Shown one piece after another: positions 48,013 to 60,199 of a stretch of 64,000 nucleotides of DNA. This DNA is from Pseudocercospora fijiensis CIRAD86 (lineage: Eukaryota; Ascomycota; Dothideomycetes; Mycosphaerellales; Mycosphaerellaceae): the NCBI RefSeq assembly GCF_000340215.1, contig NW_006921540.1, positions 1,296,377 to 1,360,376 on the forward strand. Direction: 5' to 3'. A program made the translations under genes and the position numbers. The notes beneath the pieces are model-generated. The model was given only the letters and a program-made list of their open reading frames with translations, was not told the origin of the DNA and searched no databases. Each line of letters opens with the position of its first letter. The stretch's first letter is position 1.

Positions 48013-49437
48013 CGCTACCCTAGTAAGCTTACACACAAATGTCTAGCGGGTATACTACTCTAGTAGGATCGGCGAGGCTAGAAGATATATATTAAATAGT
48101 ACTACTATAAAGTTACGCCTTTTATAATATTGTCTACTACTACGGTACTTAGTAGAATACTAACTAGATAGTCGATAGAGTCGCATTTAACTAAAGTTAG
48201 AGATAAAGCGATCTAGCTAGCCTTAGATTATAAGTTAATATACTAGCCGTTCCTAGATCGGATAACTACGTAGAATACGACGGATTAAGCTACTCGTAAC
48301 CTTCGGTTATCGAAAGCGTAGAAGATATACGTACGGTATATAGATAGAGTACAGGACACCCCTAAATTATTAATAAATAACTTCGAGAGCGTGCGTAACG
48401 ATATCGATGCACTTATAGCAATCGACGTCGTTTTAGATTCCGACGATAAAGGCGGATCGATCGAGCGCTATAGTAAGAGTAGTCTACGAGCGCCGTATTT
48501 CTCTTACCTACTAATATAATCGATAGGTCCTAAAGCGTCTACCGGGTGACAATTAAGTAAACAACTTAAAGCCGGCGATAATACGATAGATAAGTTAGCG
48601 GAGGCGGAGGCCCTACCTAAGAAAAACGATATTAGACTACCTATACTATAGAGCAGTTTCTAAGCGATAGATTAGGAGCCGACGGAGGCTGCTAATCCGT
48701 TTACTTTAGTATAGGGAGGCAACGGTACAAGTGCAACCGAGACAATAGAATATAATAGAACCGAAGACAATTAATATAAAAGGTATAGATATACTACGGT
48801 AATAACAATAGGGAAGGATTACGCGCTAATTACTATAAGAACAGCAGGTATTCTAACTAGTCTTATATAATAGATAAGACTTTATTCGCGGCGGTAAGTA
48901 ATCGCGTTAGGGATATATTAGGGCTAGAAGAGGGGGAGTAGATATAGTAGGCGGATATAGAGGCGGACGGCGGCAAAGTTAAGGAGATAGTATTTAACGA
49001 GGATACGTAGGATCGAAGAATTAGGAGATATATAGTAAAAGAGAAGAAGAAGTCGAAAGGAAATAAACGAAAGAAGGTAGAGGTATATCGCTTTAATATA
49101 GCCGTAGAGAACGAATAGAATACATTCTTATTAACCGTAATAAATAGATACCCTATATAATATAACGAAATCTATTAATACTATACGAGTTAGTCGCTAA
49201 GTCGGTACTAACTTAGTATACGTAGTAGACGTATACAAATACTAGTAGTTACCCGAGTATACGTATAAACGTTAGATATTAGTAGAAGCAACAATCGTAT
49301 AATATACAGATCCGATAGAAAATGTAATTCAAATGCTAATACTAGTACCTACGACGACTCGAGCCCGACTCGATATACGAGTCGGACGGTAAAGAATAAA
49401 ATTCTAACTACGATCAGATTTACTAGAATTTCTAGAT
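48013..49437 (+). pseudogene. Right part of the 40.1-kb element, degraded frame
   Basis: It continues the frame interrupted by the gypsy element (ATLVSLHTNV, RVYYSSRIGEARRYILNSTT). Further on, a plus-strand frame gives DKTLFAAVSNRVRDILGLEE, KVKEIVFNEDT and KEKKKSKGNKRKKVEVYRF, a basic segment. No family recognised. Confidence 0.35.
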
Positions 49438-49505
49438 TGCGACGATCCTATTAGACAAGATCTTTAACGTACGATCCTAAGGATCCTAAGCGATCCTATC
49501 GATAG

Positions 49506-49539
49506 GATCGTCGCGATCGGTAAAAAAGTTTCTATAACG
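49506..49539 (-). repeat. Right terminal inverted repeat of the 40.1-kb element
   Basis: Read on the minus strand it starts CGTTATAGAAAC, then a T-run and CCGATCGCGACGATCC. It matches the left end with a few RIP-type differences. Confidence 0.8.
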
Positions 49540-52500
49540 TAGAACAACCTTGTCTAGAGTTATACCTTACGACTTATAAATAGTAACCGTATAAGCAATT
49601 GTTACTAGGAATTGCGTATAGATATATCGTATATCTTATCGCTAGTTATATAGCTACTTACGCCGTACTAGTACGATAGGTACTATATTTAATAGCAACT
49701 CGTATTCGTTGTCCGGATTATACTAATTATTAAACGTAGGACTAGTATACTTATTAAGTTATATAAGTAGAACAGTCGGAAGTCCTTATACGATATCTAT
49801 ATAATCGTCGCTATTGTCCTCCTAAACGATATCGCGAATAGTACTAATACTACTATTAATAATACCTTCTTTAACCTAAAGGTTTTAAGTTACTATAACT
49901 CGAGCCTCGATATAAAGTAGTAGACGCGGATATAGATTGCCGCCTATCTTATAAGAGGCTTAAGCTACCTATAGACTACTAGAGTAATTAGCTATAGCGA
50001 CGCGGATTAGAGTATTATTGTCTCTTATAGCGTATTAGTTATAGGCGTTAACCTACTTCTTATAGAGGTAAAGTCGTAGCGCGTCCTTAAACGTATCCTA
50101 CTTACTAGGGGGCAGGTTGCTCTTAAGTCGCGTAACTAGCGTCTCCTAGTAATTAATGCTTATACCTCTAGGTGTATTACGCAAGCCTTTAAGTCTATTA
50201 CGGAAGCTATAAGTAGTAGTATCGGTACCCTATTATCGCTAAATTATATTAAGTTAAATCGTCTAATTAAATATCTAATATAGAGTATACCTAGTAATGT
50301 CTTTCGGGGTATATAGATCCTCTAACTTTGAGAAAAGAGGCCTACTATCTATAGGTAGTAGCTAATAGAAATCGCTAGCAATAACGATATACTAGCCTCT
50401 AAATAATATCTCTTCCCTATCTACTAGAGTAAAGCTAATTTAGCGGAGCCGCTAATCGATCTAATATAGAAGTATAAGATCTAGTATTAACTTCTTATTA
50501 ATAATAATATACTTAATATCTATTAGAGCAGATTTAAACTAGTTAAGCGCTTAACCCTCGAGCGGGATATACTCCTTTATTATTAATAGTAAGCGGAAGA
50601 AGGAGTGTATCGTACGGCCTTTAATACTATTAGCGGCCGCTCTAGTTAGGGCTAAGCGGACGATTAGATTAGGCATAGTAAGAGCCTAAGCGCTATATTG
50701 TTGTTTATTGCAATTAAACTCGTCTATAATCCGCTCGAGCTCGGACGATAGTATATCGATAACAAAAGACTTTCTAATATCCGCTTTGCTATCGATATTA
50801 AGTAGGAAAGGCTATCGATCTCCTAGATTTGTAAGGAAAGCATTCTAGTAGTCGACTAGCTTATTAAAGAAGAGCTTCTAAGCTAGAGCTAAGCCGGCAA
50901 TATACTAAGGGAGATCGGTAGGGACACTAATACGCTAAGTACGCTCGGTACTACGAAGGTTTTTCTAGAAATCCTTTACGTCGGAAGCTCGAAGACTATA
51001 TCGCCTAACGTAAGACTTCTAGTTATGCTTACGGTCGATCTGTCGGTTGCTAAGATTATTAAGATCCTTAAGCTACTTACCTAGCCGACGTATAGGCAAG
51101 GCGGCTACGAGTAAGGCCTTATCTGCTCGCTCTACTTCTACGTTATAATATTCCTCTTCGAATAAGTCTACCGTAGGATCTAGTAGGCTTATACCTATAT
51201 AGTCGTCTAGATAGTTATAATTATTCTTGCACTACTTGTAGGCGGTAGACTATATTATATATATCGTAGGCAGATTGTTATTATCTCTAATATTATCTAT
51301 AAAGATATATCTATTCTTAAGCGATAGGTAGGTACTATCGAAGGGATAATATAGGGCAATCTTAGTCCGATACTAGTCCTAGTAAGTGCTATCTTTACTA
51401 TTAGGGACACTACTATACTTCGGGTACTAATTAATAACTCGTAGCTTAGTACGGGGACGCTTCTTATAGTTACGGAAGTCCTACTTAGTTAGAAATTCGA
51501 ATAGTATTAGATTAGGCCGGTTAACTAGATTATACTTAGCAAATTTAGACTCCTTAATGCTATAGCGCTCTATATACTTTAGTAACGGTAACTTGCTCTA
51601 GGTAATAAGCTCGCCTACCTACTTATCGTATCGCTTAGCTTTAGACTAATCCTCGGGCTTGCGACTCGGATAGTTAAAGTTCTAGACTATTCGAGAACCC
51701 TATACGAGGGGAAGGTTTAATAGAACATGCATCTCTTTTTATATAGAAATGTCTCGCTCTCCGATAAGCTTATTAAGTATCTTCGCAAAGAAGGAGACTA
51801 TTAGTCTAGTACCTACTATATTAATTTTAGGGACTACCTTCCTACTAATCTCTAAGAAGGACTTACTCCGCTTCTCTTACTTAGTATAATACTTGCTAAG
51901 ATAGTCTATAGTAGTGCCCTTATTAGTGTAGATAGCAATATTATTGTTACTAAGCTAAGTAGCCTAGATAGTACGATTATAGCTATTTATCCGAGTGTCG
52001 TTACGAGGTCTATCGTAGATCTAGTAGCGTAGGTTTAGGTTATTAGTAACAATGCCTTTATCGTACGTATCGCGAGGGAAATAGAAGCGACAAGTTATAA
52101 GCTCTATATCCTTGTTCTTGCGCTAATAGTACTTATAGCCGCAGGTATAACGCTATACGCCATTAACGTTAAGTATTAATTAGTACTAACTACTATCGAC
52201 CTTAGACGTCTTTATTTATAGTACCGTAGGCTTACCGGCAACTAGTCTAGTACGTATAGGATCGGGGTTTATAGTAGTAATATACTTCGACTAGAATTAA
52301 GCGAGGGCGTTACGATTATCTTTAGTAAAAGACTAAGGGATAGGGAGTCTTTTACGGTCCTTAAGCTAGACTAATCTATAGTTATAGGAGCTGCTACGAG
52401 CCTAAAATTCGTACTAGTTCTAGTAATCTACGACGCTAAACTTCTTGCGGAGAAGGTCTATTATAAACTAATAGCGGCGATAGAAGTAGTATGCCGTAAT

Positions 52501-55500
52501 AGCTAGATTCTGCCTAAGATTCTTATACGTAGTCTTAACGCGCTTATACTCGGTTCCTATTAGGATTGTCGGTATATACTTCTACTAATGCTACTAATAT
52601 AGATCTATAGTACTAAAGGTAAGGAACAGATATAGATAGCTAAGAGCCTTTATATAGTTCTCTAACTTAGCTATCTTCGCAATCTAATATACGCGTATAC
52701 CTTGTAAAGTATTACTATAACGTACGACTATAGATAGCAATCGCTTCGCTTTATCGTCGTTATTGTTAATAGCATTACGAAGGTTATTAAGCGTAATTTC
52801 CTTAAAGTCCGGGTTCTACTATATAATATAATCGGCCTTCTTACGAGTCTGCTTTCTTATAAGTATATTTAAGGTAACGTAACGGAATCGAGAGTAGCTC
52901 GCAAAGCGGTATCGAATAGGGCTAGTTCCGTTATCCTACTTAATTATATACTCGATCTAATTATTATAAGAGACCTCTCGTAGGCGAGCTTCTATATAAT
53001 TACTAATACCCTAAGGCATTAGTATAGGGAAGGCGCGAGTATAAAGCTTCTAGGTATTATTAAATTTATTAAGTAGAATAGGATCGAAGTTAGGCATTAT
53101 TAGCTAGTGCTACTACGGAGATAGTTCGGACGAGATATCTATTTATATAGTAGCTAGGTCGTTCGCTATATCCGCCTATACTTGTCGCTGCTGCTCCTAC
53201 TCTTTAAGAATATTAGTAAGAGTAGTACGAGCGCCCTTAGGAATATAAGCTTGCGGAAGCGCTACCTTAAACAGGTAATTAGCTAGGTTGTCTTACTCTT
53301 GCTAGGTTCCTAGGCGACTATTAGGCTAAGTACCCGCTTATGTATTAGGCTATATACTCGTATTGCCTTACTAATCTTAATTAAGCTAGCTCTATAGTAG
53401 TAGAGGCAATTCGTCTTTATTATATTCCTCGAGAGCGTTAAGTCTATATATTACTAACTCGCCTTCTTAGCTATCTAGAAGTTACAAGAGTCGCTCTTTA
53501 CTAATAGCAACCCCGGCGTATTCTAGGTTATTCTATACGAGATAATTAAGCTATGCTTTTATGGCCTAACGATATATAGTAAAGTCGGTAATAAAGATCC
53601 GATTAGCAGTCTTATTACCGTTCGCTAGGCGAAGGACTACTATCTCGAGGTATTTAGGTATAAGAGGAAGCTCTTTCTAAACCTTACTAGTATCTTAAAG
53701 GAAGTTAACGACATTGTTCTTATAGCGCTACTAAGTACCCTTAATTAAGCGCATTTCGATATAAACGTATATACGGGCGATTAGTACCTCCTCCGTTATC
53801 GATAGTATAGGTAAAGGCTCTCTAGTCTCGACGTTAATAGGCTAGACTCTAGGATCTATACGGTTAGCGGCCGATATAAGATTAGGCGAGCCTCTAGGCT
53901 TATTTTCGTCTCTCGAGATATAGCAACGCTTATAGTTATTAAAGGTAGGAGAGTCTAGATTAAGGTTTAGATCTATATTAAACTAACGCTTCTTATAACC
54001 CTTCTACGTATCCTCGTTCTAGTAGTACTTAATTTTCTCGTTATTAAGCTTTTTAAAGAACTCTTAGACTAGTTCTATATTAATCTCGTATAGAGTAGGA
54101 GTATATAGATTGTCGCGATCGAGTATAAGGGCTAGTTGTTCGCTAGTAAGGAAGTAGTTATTATACTTCTAATCTTCTTCGAGTTAAGCTTAAGCGGCGC
54201 GAGCGCCTTATCTCTCTCGATAGCGAGGTACTCGAGGACCTTACTATAGGTCTTATAATAGACGATATATCTAGTAACTATACTCGTATTCTATATTCTT
54301 ATTATGCTCGTAAAAGAATAGTACGCGCTTAGTCTCGTATATTCCTACCTAATACTACTTTATCTATATCTCTCGCTCGAAGTTAGCTATAGTATAGTAC
54401 TAGTAGGTGTTTGTATATAGTTTAGTAATACGCACTATAGCACGTAGAATATCGCAAATCTCGTATTAGAACTATAGCCGCTTATCTAGTCGCTAGTCTA
54501 GATCTAGATCGCTAGCGCCTATACTAAAGGTCTCTAGTAAATCTAGGTTAAAGTCGCTACTAAAGTTGTCGCTACTAGGCGCTATGTCTTACGATAGCTT
54601 CTATATATAGTCGGCATTGCTAGCTAATATATCGTTAATACTTAGTATTTAGGATATGTCTTTCTTACTAGCCTAACGACGCTAATAATAAGATCGGAAA
54701 ATATTATACTTTATAGTACGAGTAGTAGTAGTCTATAGATTATTACTACTATACTAGCTATATAGACGACGACTAGCCGCCCCTATCGAAGACTATAGAG
54801 GCTATAAAGGAAGCTACGATAGTCGAGGAGGCGGCGGTATTAACGACTAATATAGATCTTACTAAGGCTTCTTCTACGGATCGCCGGTCTATATAACGAT
54901 ATTAATGCCCGTAGATATAAGGCTAGGGCCTACGCTTAGAACGACTAAGGATAACGAAGCTAGTATAGACTAAATTACAATTAGAGTATTTAGAATAGAA
55001 GGAGTCGAGGATAGCCGACTACTACTAATATAGCTACCTTCTCGCTTAGAAAGTATTTATATCTATTACGTAGCTTTAGTCTCGACGAGCTTTCTTTTCT
55101 TACTAGAAGTAGTATACGATACGCGACACTTGCTATAGGTCGCAAGCTTCTTATTACTTTTAACGAAGTATCGCTACTTCTTCTATCGACGATAGTTAGT
55201 ATAGGTAGCCTTAGGTCCTTCGTATTTATTATCGGCCTCGCTATCGCTATTATTACTAGGATTAGGGCGGTCGGTCGGGAGGTTCTTCTTAGGTAGTCCG
55301 CTAGGAGGTCCGCTAGGAGGTCTAGATACTACTGCTACAGACTTAGCGCAAGTTATTATATATATAGTCTAGACTTAATTAAGGCTAGCGTAAGTGTCCG
55401 TAAGCGTAGAGATAAGCTTACTATATGCCTTTTTATCGCTAAGGTTAACTGTCTAAATCTAACCCTCGAGGTTGCTTAATTTGCTAGTTAATTGCGACTC

Positions 55501-55878
55501 TAGCTTATTAAGTATAAAGTCTAATATACGGCGGATATTACGTCCGATAAAGTTCTTACTACGAAAGAGCTTATACTAGTTACGAATAGTCTATTAAAGC
55601 TAGTTGCGGCCTCGAGTATACAACTTGCGGTCGCGATTATAGTATATATAAAGCGTATAACTAGTGCGATCGTCTAGCGGAGGCCGCTTAAGTAGTATCT
55701 TTAAATGTACTACTATCTTAATATAATAGGAGACGATATAATCTAATATATTGCGAGTAGGTACTTGTCCGCCGTAGGTTATATTAAGAAGGAGGCCGAG
55801 GTTAACGCATATATAGAAAGGCAGAGTATAGAGTAGAAAGGGAAAGAGTTTTCTATTTATACCTAACGTCGTTCTCAA
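49540..55878 (-). pseudogene. Helitron Rep/PIF1 helicase, main body
   Basis: The N-terminal part, open at 55600-55878, reads TRNILDYIVSYYIKIVVHLK. The Helitron-like N domain follows: PILMP, ARLREVSYNN, YRFASYSRFRYVTLN near 52850-53050, then LRQNLAITAYYFYRRY and EFQARSSSYNYRLV (stop read as Q; about 52374-52415). The last corresponds to the conserved Gly-Ser-Ser-His-x-His of the HUH rolling-circle nuclease, with both His read as Tyr. The helicase has a degraded Walker A (NIDSKADIRKSFVID, about 50760-50805) and ends with motif VI AYTVTIYKS, stop, GITLDKVV (about 49540-49610). There it is cut by the 40.1-kb element; its end is at 9230-9436. Rolling-circle transposase by family; RIP-inactivated. 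Confidence 0.88.
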
Positions 55879-56016
55879 AGCAAGCGCTATACTAATCTAG
55901 GACTAGAATCCTAGAATAGTAAAGGTATAGCTTCTTATATATAAATATATAGACTACTATACGCATCCGATCGGTAAATAACTACGTACCTACCTAGTCG
56001 TATCTTTATAAGCGCT
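55879..56016. other. Upstream region of the Helitron Rep gene
   Basis: RIPed sequence likely covering the Helitron 5' end. No TC terminus could be fixed. Confidence 0.3.
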
Positions 56017-56500
56017 AGCGCTTAGAGAGAGGGGGAATAGTTATTCCTCCTAAACCCCCTATCCCTTACTACGTAGAGTGCTTCTATAATAACGTTACTA
56101 CTTAGAGGCTAGAGGGATAGTCGTCGTAGGCTCCTTCTAAACCCTCTAAAGCCTTACCGCTTTAGTACCTATATCTCTTTGCTTACGTTAGCGCTTAGAG
56201 AGAGAGGGATAGTCGTTCCTTCTAAATCCCCTCCTCTATCGCTTTAGTACCTATATCTCTTTGCTTACGTTAGCGCTTAGAGAGAGGGGGATAGTCGTTT
56301 CTCCTAAACCCCCTTTTCTACCGCTTTAGTACCTATATCTCTTTACTTACGTTAGCGCTTAGAGGGAGAGGGATAGTCGTTCCTCCTAAACCCCCTCCTC
56401 TACTACTTTAGTATTTGTATCTCTTTGCTTTCGTTAGCACTTAGAGGGAGGGGGATAGTCGTTCCTCCTAAATCCCCTCCTCTACTATATAAAATACTTA
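56017..56500. repeat. 82-bp tandem repeat, about 4 full copies plus a degenerate one
   Basis: The landmark AGCGCTTAGAG or its variants starts at 56017, 56190, 56272, 56354 and 56436; the last four are exactly 82 bp apart. Units contain a purine-rich GAGGGGGATAGTCGTT and pyrimidine-rich CTCCTAAACCCCCT pair that could form a hairpin. Confidence 0.9.
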
Positions 56501-57339
56501 TCTATCGCCTACTTCGTTTATTATATTATGCCTCTTATATATATTCTGCTTAGCGTAGGATTATATTAGCCTTAGGCTGCCGTCGTTATCGTATTAATTA
56601 CTTTTATTAGTATAGTTTGCTAGAAATATACTTAATCGACTTAACTCGGTCGGCTTCGATTAGAGTCTAAAATTAATCGATAGAGGTTCGTTAGGCTAGA
56701 GACTGCTTATTTATTAAAAGTATTAATTATTAATGCTTCTAGTACGTAGATTAAACGCTTAATCTATAGCATTGTCTAAACCTTACCTTGCTGCCTGCCT
56801 TTTACGCTTCCTTCTAACTATACTACTATAACGCTAGCGACGACAATAGTGTATTAGTATATAAGAATTGCAGCCGTACGTCTAATTATAATATAAGCGC
56901 GTTTACTACTATAATAGTTAAACGTAAGGGGTATTGTAGTACTACCTCCGCTTTAAGTATATTTGTCCGAGTTCTTTACGTCTACTCTAGAATAAATAGA
57001 CCTAGCCCCCCTTTCTTCTACAAAGTACGCAGATTACCCAATCTTATAAACTAAATTGTTCGGATTCGATACCTAATGTCTAGGTTAAGTAGCTATAAAT
57101 GTTTAAAACTAAAAAACTTAGTTCGTCTAGTTTTCGTAGATATACTATAGTATAAGGAAAGTAAGCGTAATAGGTATATTTACTTAGTTAACTTGTAATA
57201 TGTCTCGAAGGGCTAGGTGTAACAATATTTAACTGCTATAAAGCCCCGGCTAATTCGCTCTATATTTTTGCTCTAGTATTGTCCTATCCTTTTAACCTAC
57301 TAATCTTTCTATATATATCTCTTTCTCTTTTACTTGTAT
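56501..57339. other. RIPed DNA, nothing recognised
   Basis: TpA-rich sequence without a supported frame or RNA gene. Confidence 0.4.
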
Positions 57340-57482
57340 TATACGGTGTCTTATATAGTGTCTTATGCGGTGTCTTATGCTATGTCTTATACGGTGTCTT
57401 GTGTAGTATCTTATATAGTGTCTTATATAGTGTCTTATATAGTGTCTTATACGGTGTCTTATATAGTGTCGTATATAGCTAT
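57340..57482. repeat. 12-bp minisatellite (TATAGTGTCTTA)
   Basis: About 11 tandem 12-bp units, TATAGTGTCTTA with variants TACGGTGTCTTA and TATGCGGTGTC. The in-frame repetition creates chance open frames with no biological support. Confidence 0.92.
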
Positions 57483-58020
57483 CGTATCGTCGTATCGCTC
57501 TTACGATTGCGGTTTCTATCGTCTTATAAGTATATAATAGCGCGAAGTGTTAGCGCAGTATTGTTATACTTTGTTATTATTGTACCTAGAAGTAACGTAG
57601 GCTTTTGCCTAAGGCTGTCTATACGTAATTTGTATTTTTAATTTCTACTAATTAGAACGCCCGCTAAGCTTTATATAAGAGCGCCTTTCTTATAATTTAA
57701 CCCTCGTAACGCCTACCTTCTACTATAGGCACTTCGAGCCTACCGACTTAGACCTACTAACTTTAATCGTTATTTCGCGCTCGCGTTAGGCTAAAAACAG
57801 ACACCTTCTACAACCTTCGTCGCAAGCTCCTTAGGTTGCTCTAGGTACCTGTTTTTTTTAGCCTTCCGCTTTGCTAGAATTATATTATAGCTTATAAGCC
57901 GACAGTACTATCTAGCTAAAAGCCGGCTCTAGTAATAGACTTAGTCTTACTATTTTTAAGATATAGCCTATATAATATAGAAATACCTTAAGGTCCTAGC
58001 GGTACTAATTTTGTAATAAT
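57483..58020. other. RIPed DNA with a small hairpin insertion
   Basis: No gene seen. 57764-57884 resembles 7900-7947 in inverted orientation and contains the hairpin at 57789-57863. Confidence 0.45.
57789..57863. repeat. 75-bp hairpin, possible miniature element
   Basis: Ends GGCTAAAAACAGACACC and GGTACCTGTTTTTTTTAGCC form an inverted pair. The copy of the surrounding sequence at 7900-7947 lacks the hairpin. Confidence 0.65.
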
Positions 58021-58026
58021 CCTCGT

Positions 58027-58056
58027 TTAGTATATATATATATATATATATATATA
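58027..58056. repeat. (TA)n microsatellite
   Basis: About 15 TA units. Confidence 0.95.
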
Positions 58057-58271
58057 CGATACCGTAGTATTATATTATATCTAAAAAGCAGAGGTTACTT
58101 CTTACTATACTCTAAGGCCTAGCTTTATAGACTTTATATATATTTCTAGTTTATACGTCTTTATATATTTGCTATAGTAGGACGCGCCGCTCGTAGGCAC
58201 TAGTCGCTTCTATTATAACTTATTCCTTCGACGCCGTTGCTATTAATCTAGTTATAATAATCTAGCTATAG

Positions 58272-58522
58272 TAATCTAGTATTTAATTTAGTATTTAATC
58301 TAGTATTTAATCTAGTATTTAATCTAGTATTTAATCTAGTATTTAATCTAGTATTTAATCTAGTATTTAATCTAGTATTTAATCTAATATTTAATCTAGT
58401 ATTTAATCTAGTATTTAATCTAGTATTTAATCTAGTATTTAATCTAGTATTTAATCTAGTATTTAATCTAGCATTTAATTTAGTGTTTAATCTAGCATTT
58501 AATCTAGTATTTAATCTAGCGA
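58272..58522. repeat. 12-bp minisatellite (TAGTATTTAATC), about 20 copies
   Basis: Near-perfect tandem 12-mers. Since 12 is a multiple of three, the minus strand is open as a repeated Leu-Asn-Thr-Arg peptide (58266-58565), most likely not a real protein. Confidence 0.95.
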
Positions 58523-58678
58523 TAATATCGGACGATAGCGATACTATTATAGCCGATATAGACAATAAGCCGCTACTAATAGAGCCTTCTAGCTTGCCTA
58601 TACTACTATAGTAATATAATATATTCGATATAAGCGAGCTCGACTTAGCGCTACTATTAGACTAGCTTATAGATATAG

Positions 58679-58740
58679 TAGTAGAATATAGCCTCGTAGA
58701 ATATAGCCTCGTAGAGTATAGCCTCGTATAATATAGCCCT
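58679..58740. repeat. 15-bp tandem repeat, 4 copies
   Basis: Tandem GTAGAATATAGCCTC with minor variants. Confidence 0.9.
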
Positions 58741-58933
58741 TACTAGACGAGCGAGCTCTTAGTACTACTAATAGACTAGCTTAAAGAAATAGTAGTAGAA
58801 TACAGCCTTCCGATAGCGCTAGCTCTAGTTATTCTAACCCGCTAAGAACGCTATATAGGTCTATAATATTGTAGCCTTACCGCGCTCTATATAGCCCTTT
58901 AATATATAGCGCTCGATCCTTGGAAGGGAAAAA

Positions 58934-60195
58934 ATGGCAGCGAACAATTAGAAACGAAGGGAAGATAGTTAAGAAGGAAGGGAGGACGAATAGAAAGCAC
59001 TATATACTAGGGCAGAGGAGGTACTAAAGGCGGAAGATGGAAGAACCCCTAAGAGGGCATATAGGATAATAATCTTAGAACTCCTTAGAGGACTGAAAGC
59101 AATCTATAACTAGGCAAGCTACGTAATTACAAAGGTAGCTAATATAGTCGTAGCAAAGATTACGAAGAAACAATAGGAAACAAGCCTAAACTACCGCACC
59201 TAGGCAGTAGTAGCTAGTTAGGAGGCGCTAAAACCCCCGAGGACAGTAGTTAGAGTCTATATTACGGACCTACAAGAGCAAAAGGAAATCTAAGGACTTA
59301 TAGGGAAAGAGATTGTAGAAAGAATTGCAGTTAAAGAGGTAATTAGGGCTAGGAACGAAGGAAAAGGGGTAATCAAGCTATTTATAGCACAAAAGCAGGA
59401 CAAAAAGAAGCTAGAAATACAAAAAGAATAGACAACTAAGATAGGGAAAATAGCAAAGGTCTCCTAATAGCAATTTATAATTATAGCCTACGGTATAATA
59501 AGAAGCTTTAAGGAAGAATAGGATATTAGGAGCCTATAGAGACAAAACCAAGCTATATACCTAGGCCTAAAGATTACAAAAGTAGCATAGATTAAAAGGA
59601 AAATCGAAGAGACTAAGAAGCAGTCTTCCCTAATTATCTAGGTAGGGAGTATAGAGTAAGCTAATATAGTACTAGACTAGGGGTTGTTCTAGGACTATAA
59701 GAGATTAGAAACAGAGATATATAGAAGCAACTATAGGATAATGCAGTGCTTCAAATATCAATACTATAGACACTTAGCGGCTAAGTATATAAAGACAACT
59801 AACACCTGCTCCTATTATATAGGGGATTACTAGGTCAAAGAATGTAAGGCATATAAGGGAGAAGCAAGATATATATACTATACTAAAAGACATCCCTCTT
59901 AGGCGAAGGAATGCCTAGTAAGAATATAGGCAGCGAGGAAGGTAAAGGAAGCTAGAATCAACACACTAAAAAGATACACAATAAGCTAGGGCAGCTAGGT
60001 GCAGAAGCAACCTAGCTAAGTGCTACAAAAGAGGTCTAGACAAGATAATAGGTTTATATTTAGGGCCTTACTAGTACAAGAGAATCACTAGCAACTAGGG
60101 AGACTAAGATACCTTAATATTACAGGAAAGGAAGCAGGGCAGACAAAGCTTAGTTAAATATTAGTCTAAAGTAAGGGAAGACTAAAGGAAAACTT
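58934..60195 (+). pseudogene. LINE ORF1 (Gag-like, CCHC)
   Basis: Starts at ATG 58934 (MAANN, then a stop). The middle is charged and probably coiled-coil: TDLQEQKE, GKEIVERIAVKEVIRARNEG and AQKQDKKKLEIQKE. A cysteine-rich part begins at 59747 in the same frame: CFKYQYYRHLAAKY and NTCSYYIGDYQVKEC, with Tyr where zinc-knuckle Cys is expected. RNA-binding protein of the retrotransposon by family. The end is approximate. Confidence 0.8.
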
Positions 60196-60199
60196 ATAG

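Larger units (their letters stand above)
9437..49539. mobile_element. 40.1-kb Plavaka-like (CACTA-type) TIR transposon, with nested elements
   Basis: Left end CGTTATAAAAACTTTTTT and right end (inverted) CGTTATAGAAACTTTTTT are followed inward by CGATCGCG-like and GATCCTATC repeats on both sides. Both ends abut TA (9435-9436, 49540-49541), a 2-bp target duplication. The flanks join into one PIF1 helicase frame when the element is removed. Inside are a Plavaka-type transposase near the left end, a 9.7-kb hAT and a 13.2-kb gypsy element. Without the nested insertions the element would be about 17 kb. That the Plavaka transposase belongs to these ends is inferred from its position, not proven. Confidence 0.75.

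Noticed and set aside
9430..49546. A 3-bp ACA/ATA target duplication for the 40.1-kb element
   Set aside because: Possible with one RIP change, but the TA option rebuilds the helicase with the expected residue spacing, so TA is preferred.
57279..57641. 120-codon frame rich in Tyr/Leu/Val/Ser with repeats
   Set aside because: Produced by the 12-bp minisatellite; no conserved domain.
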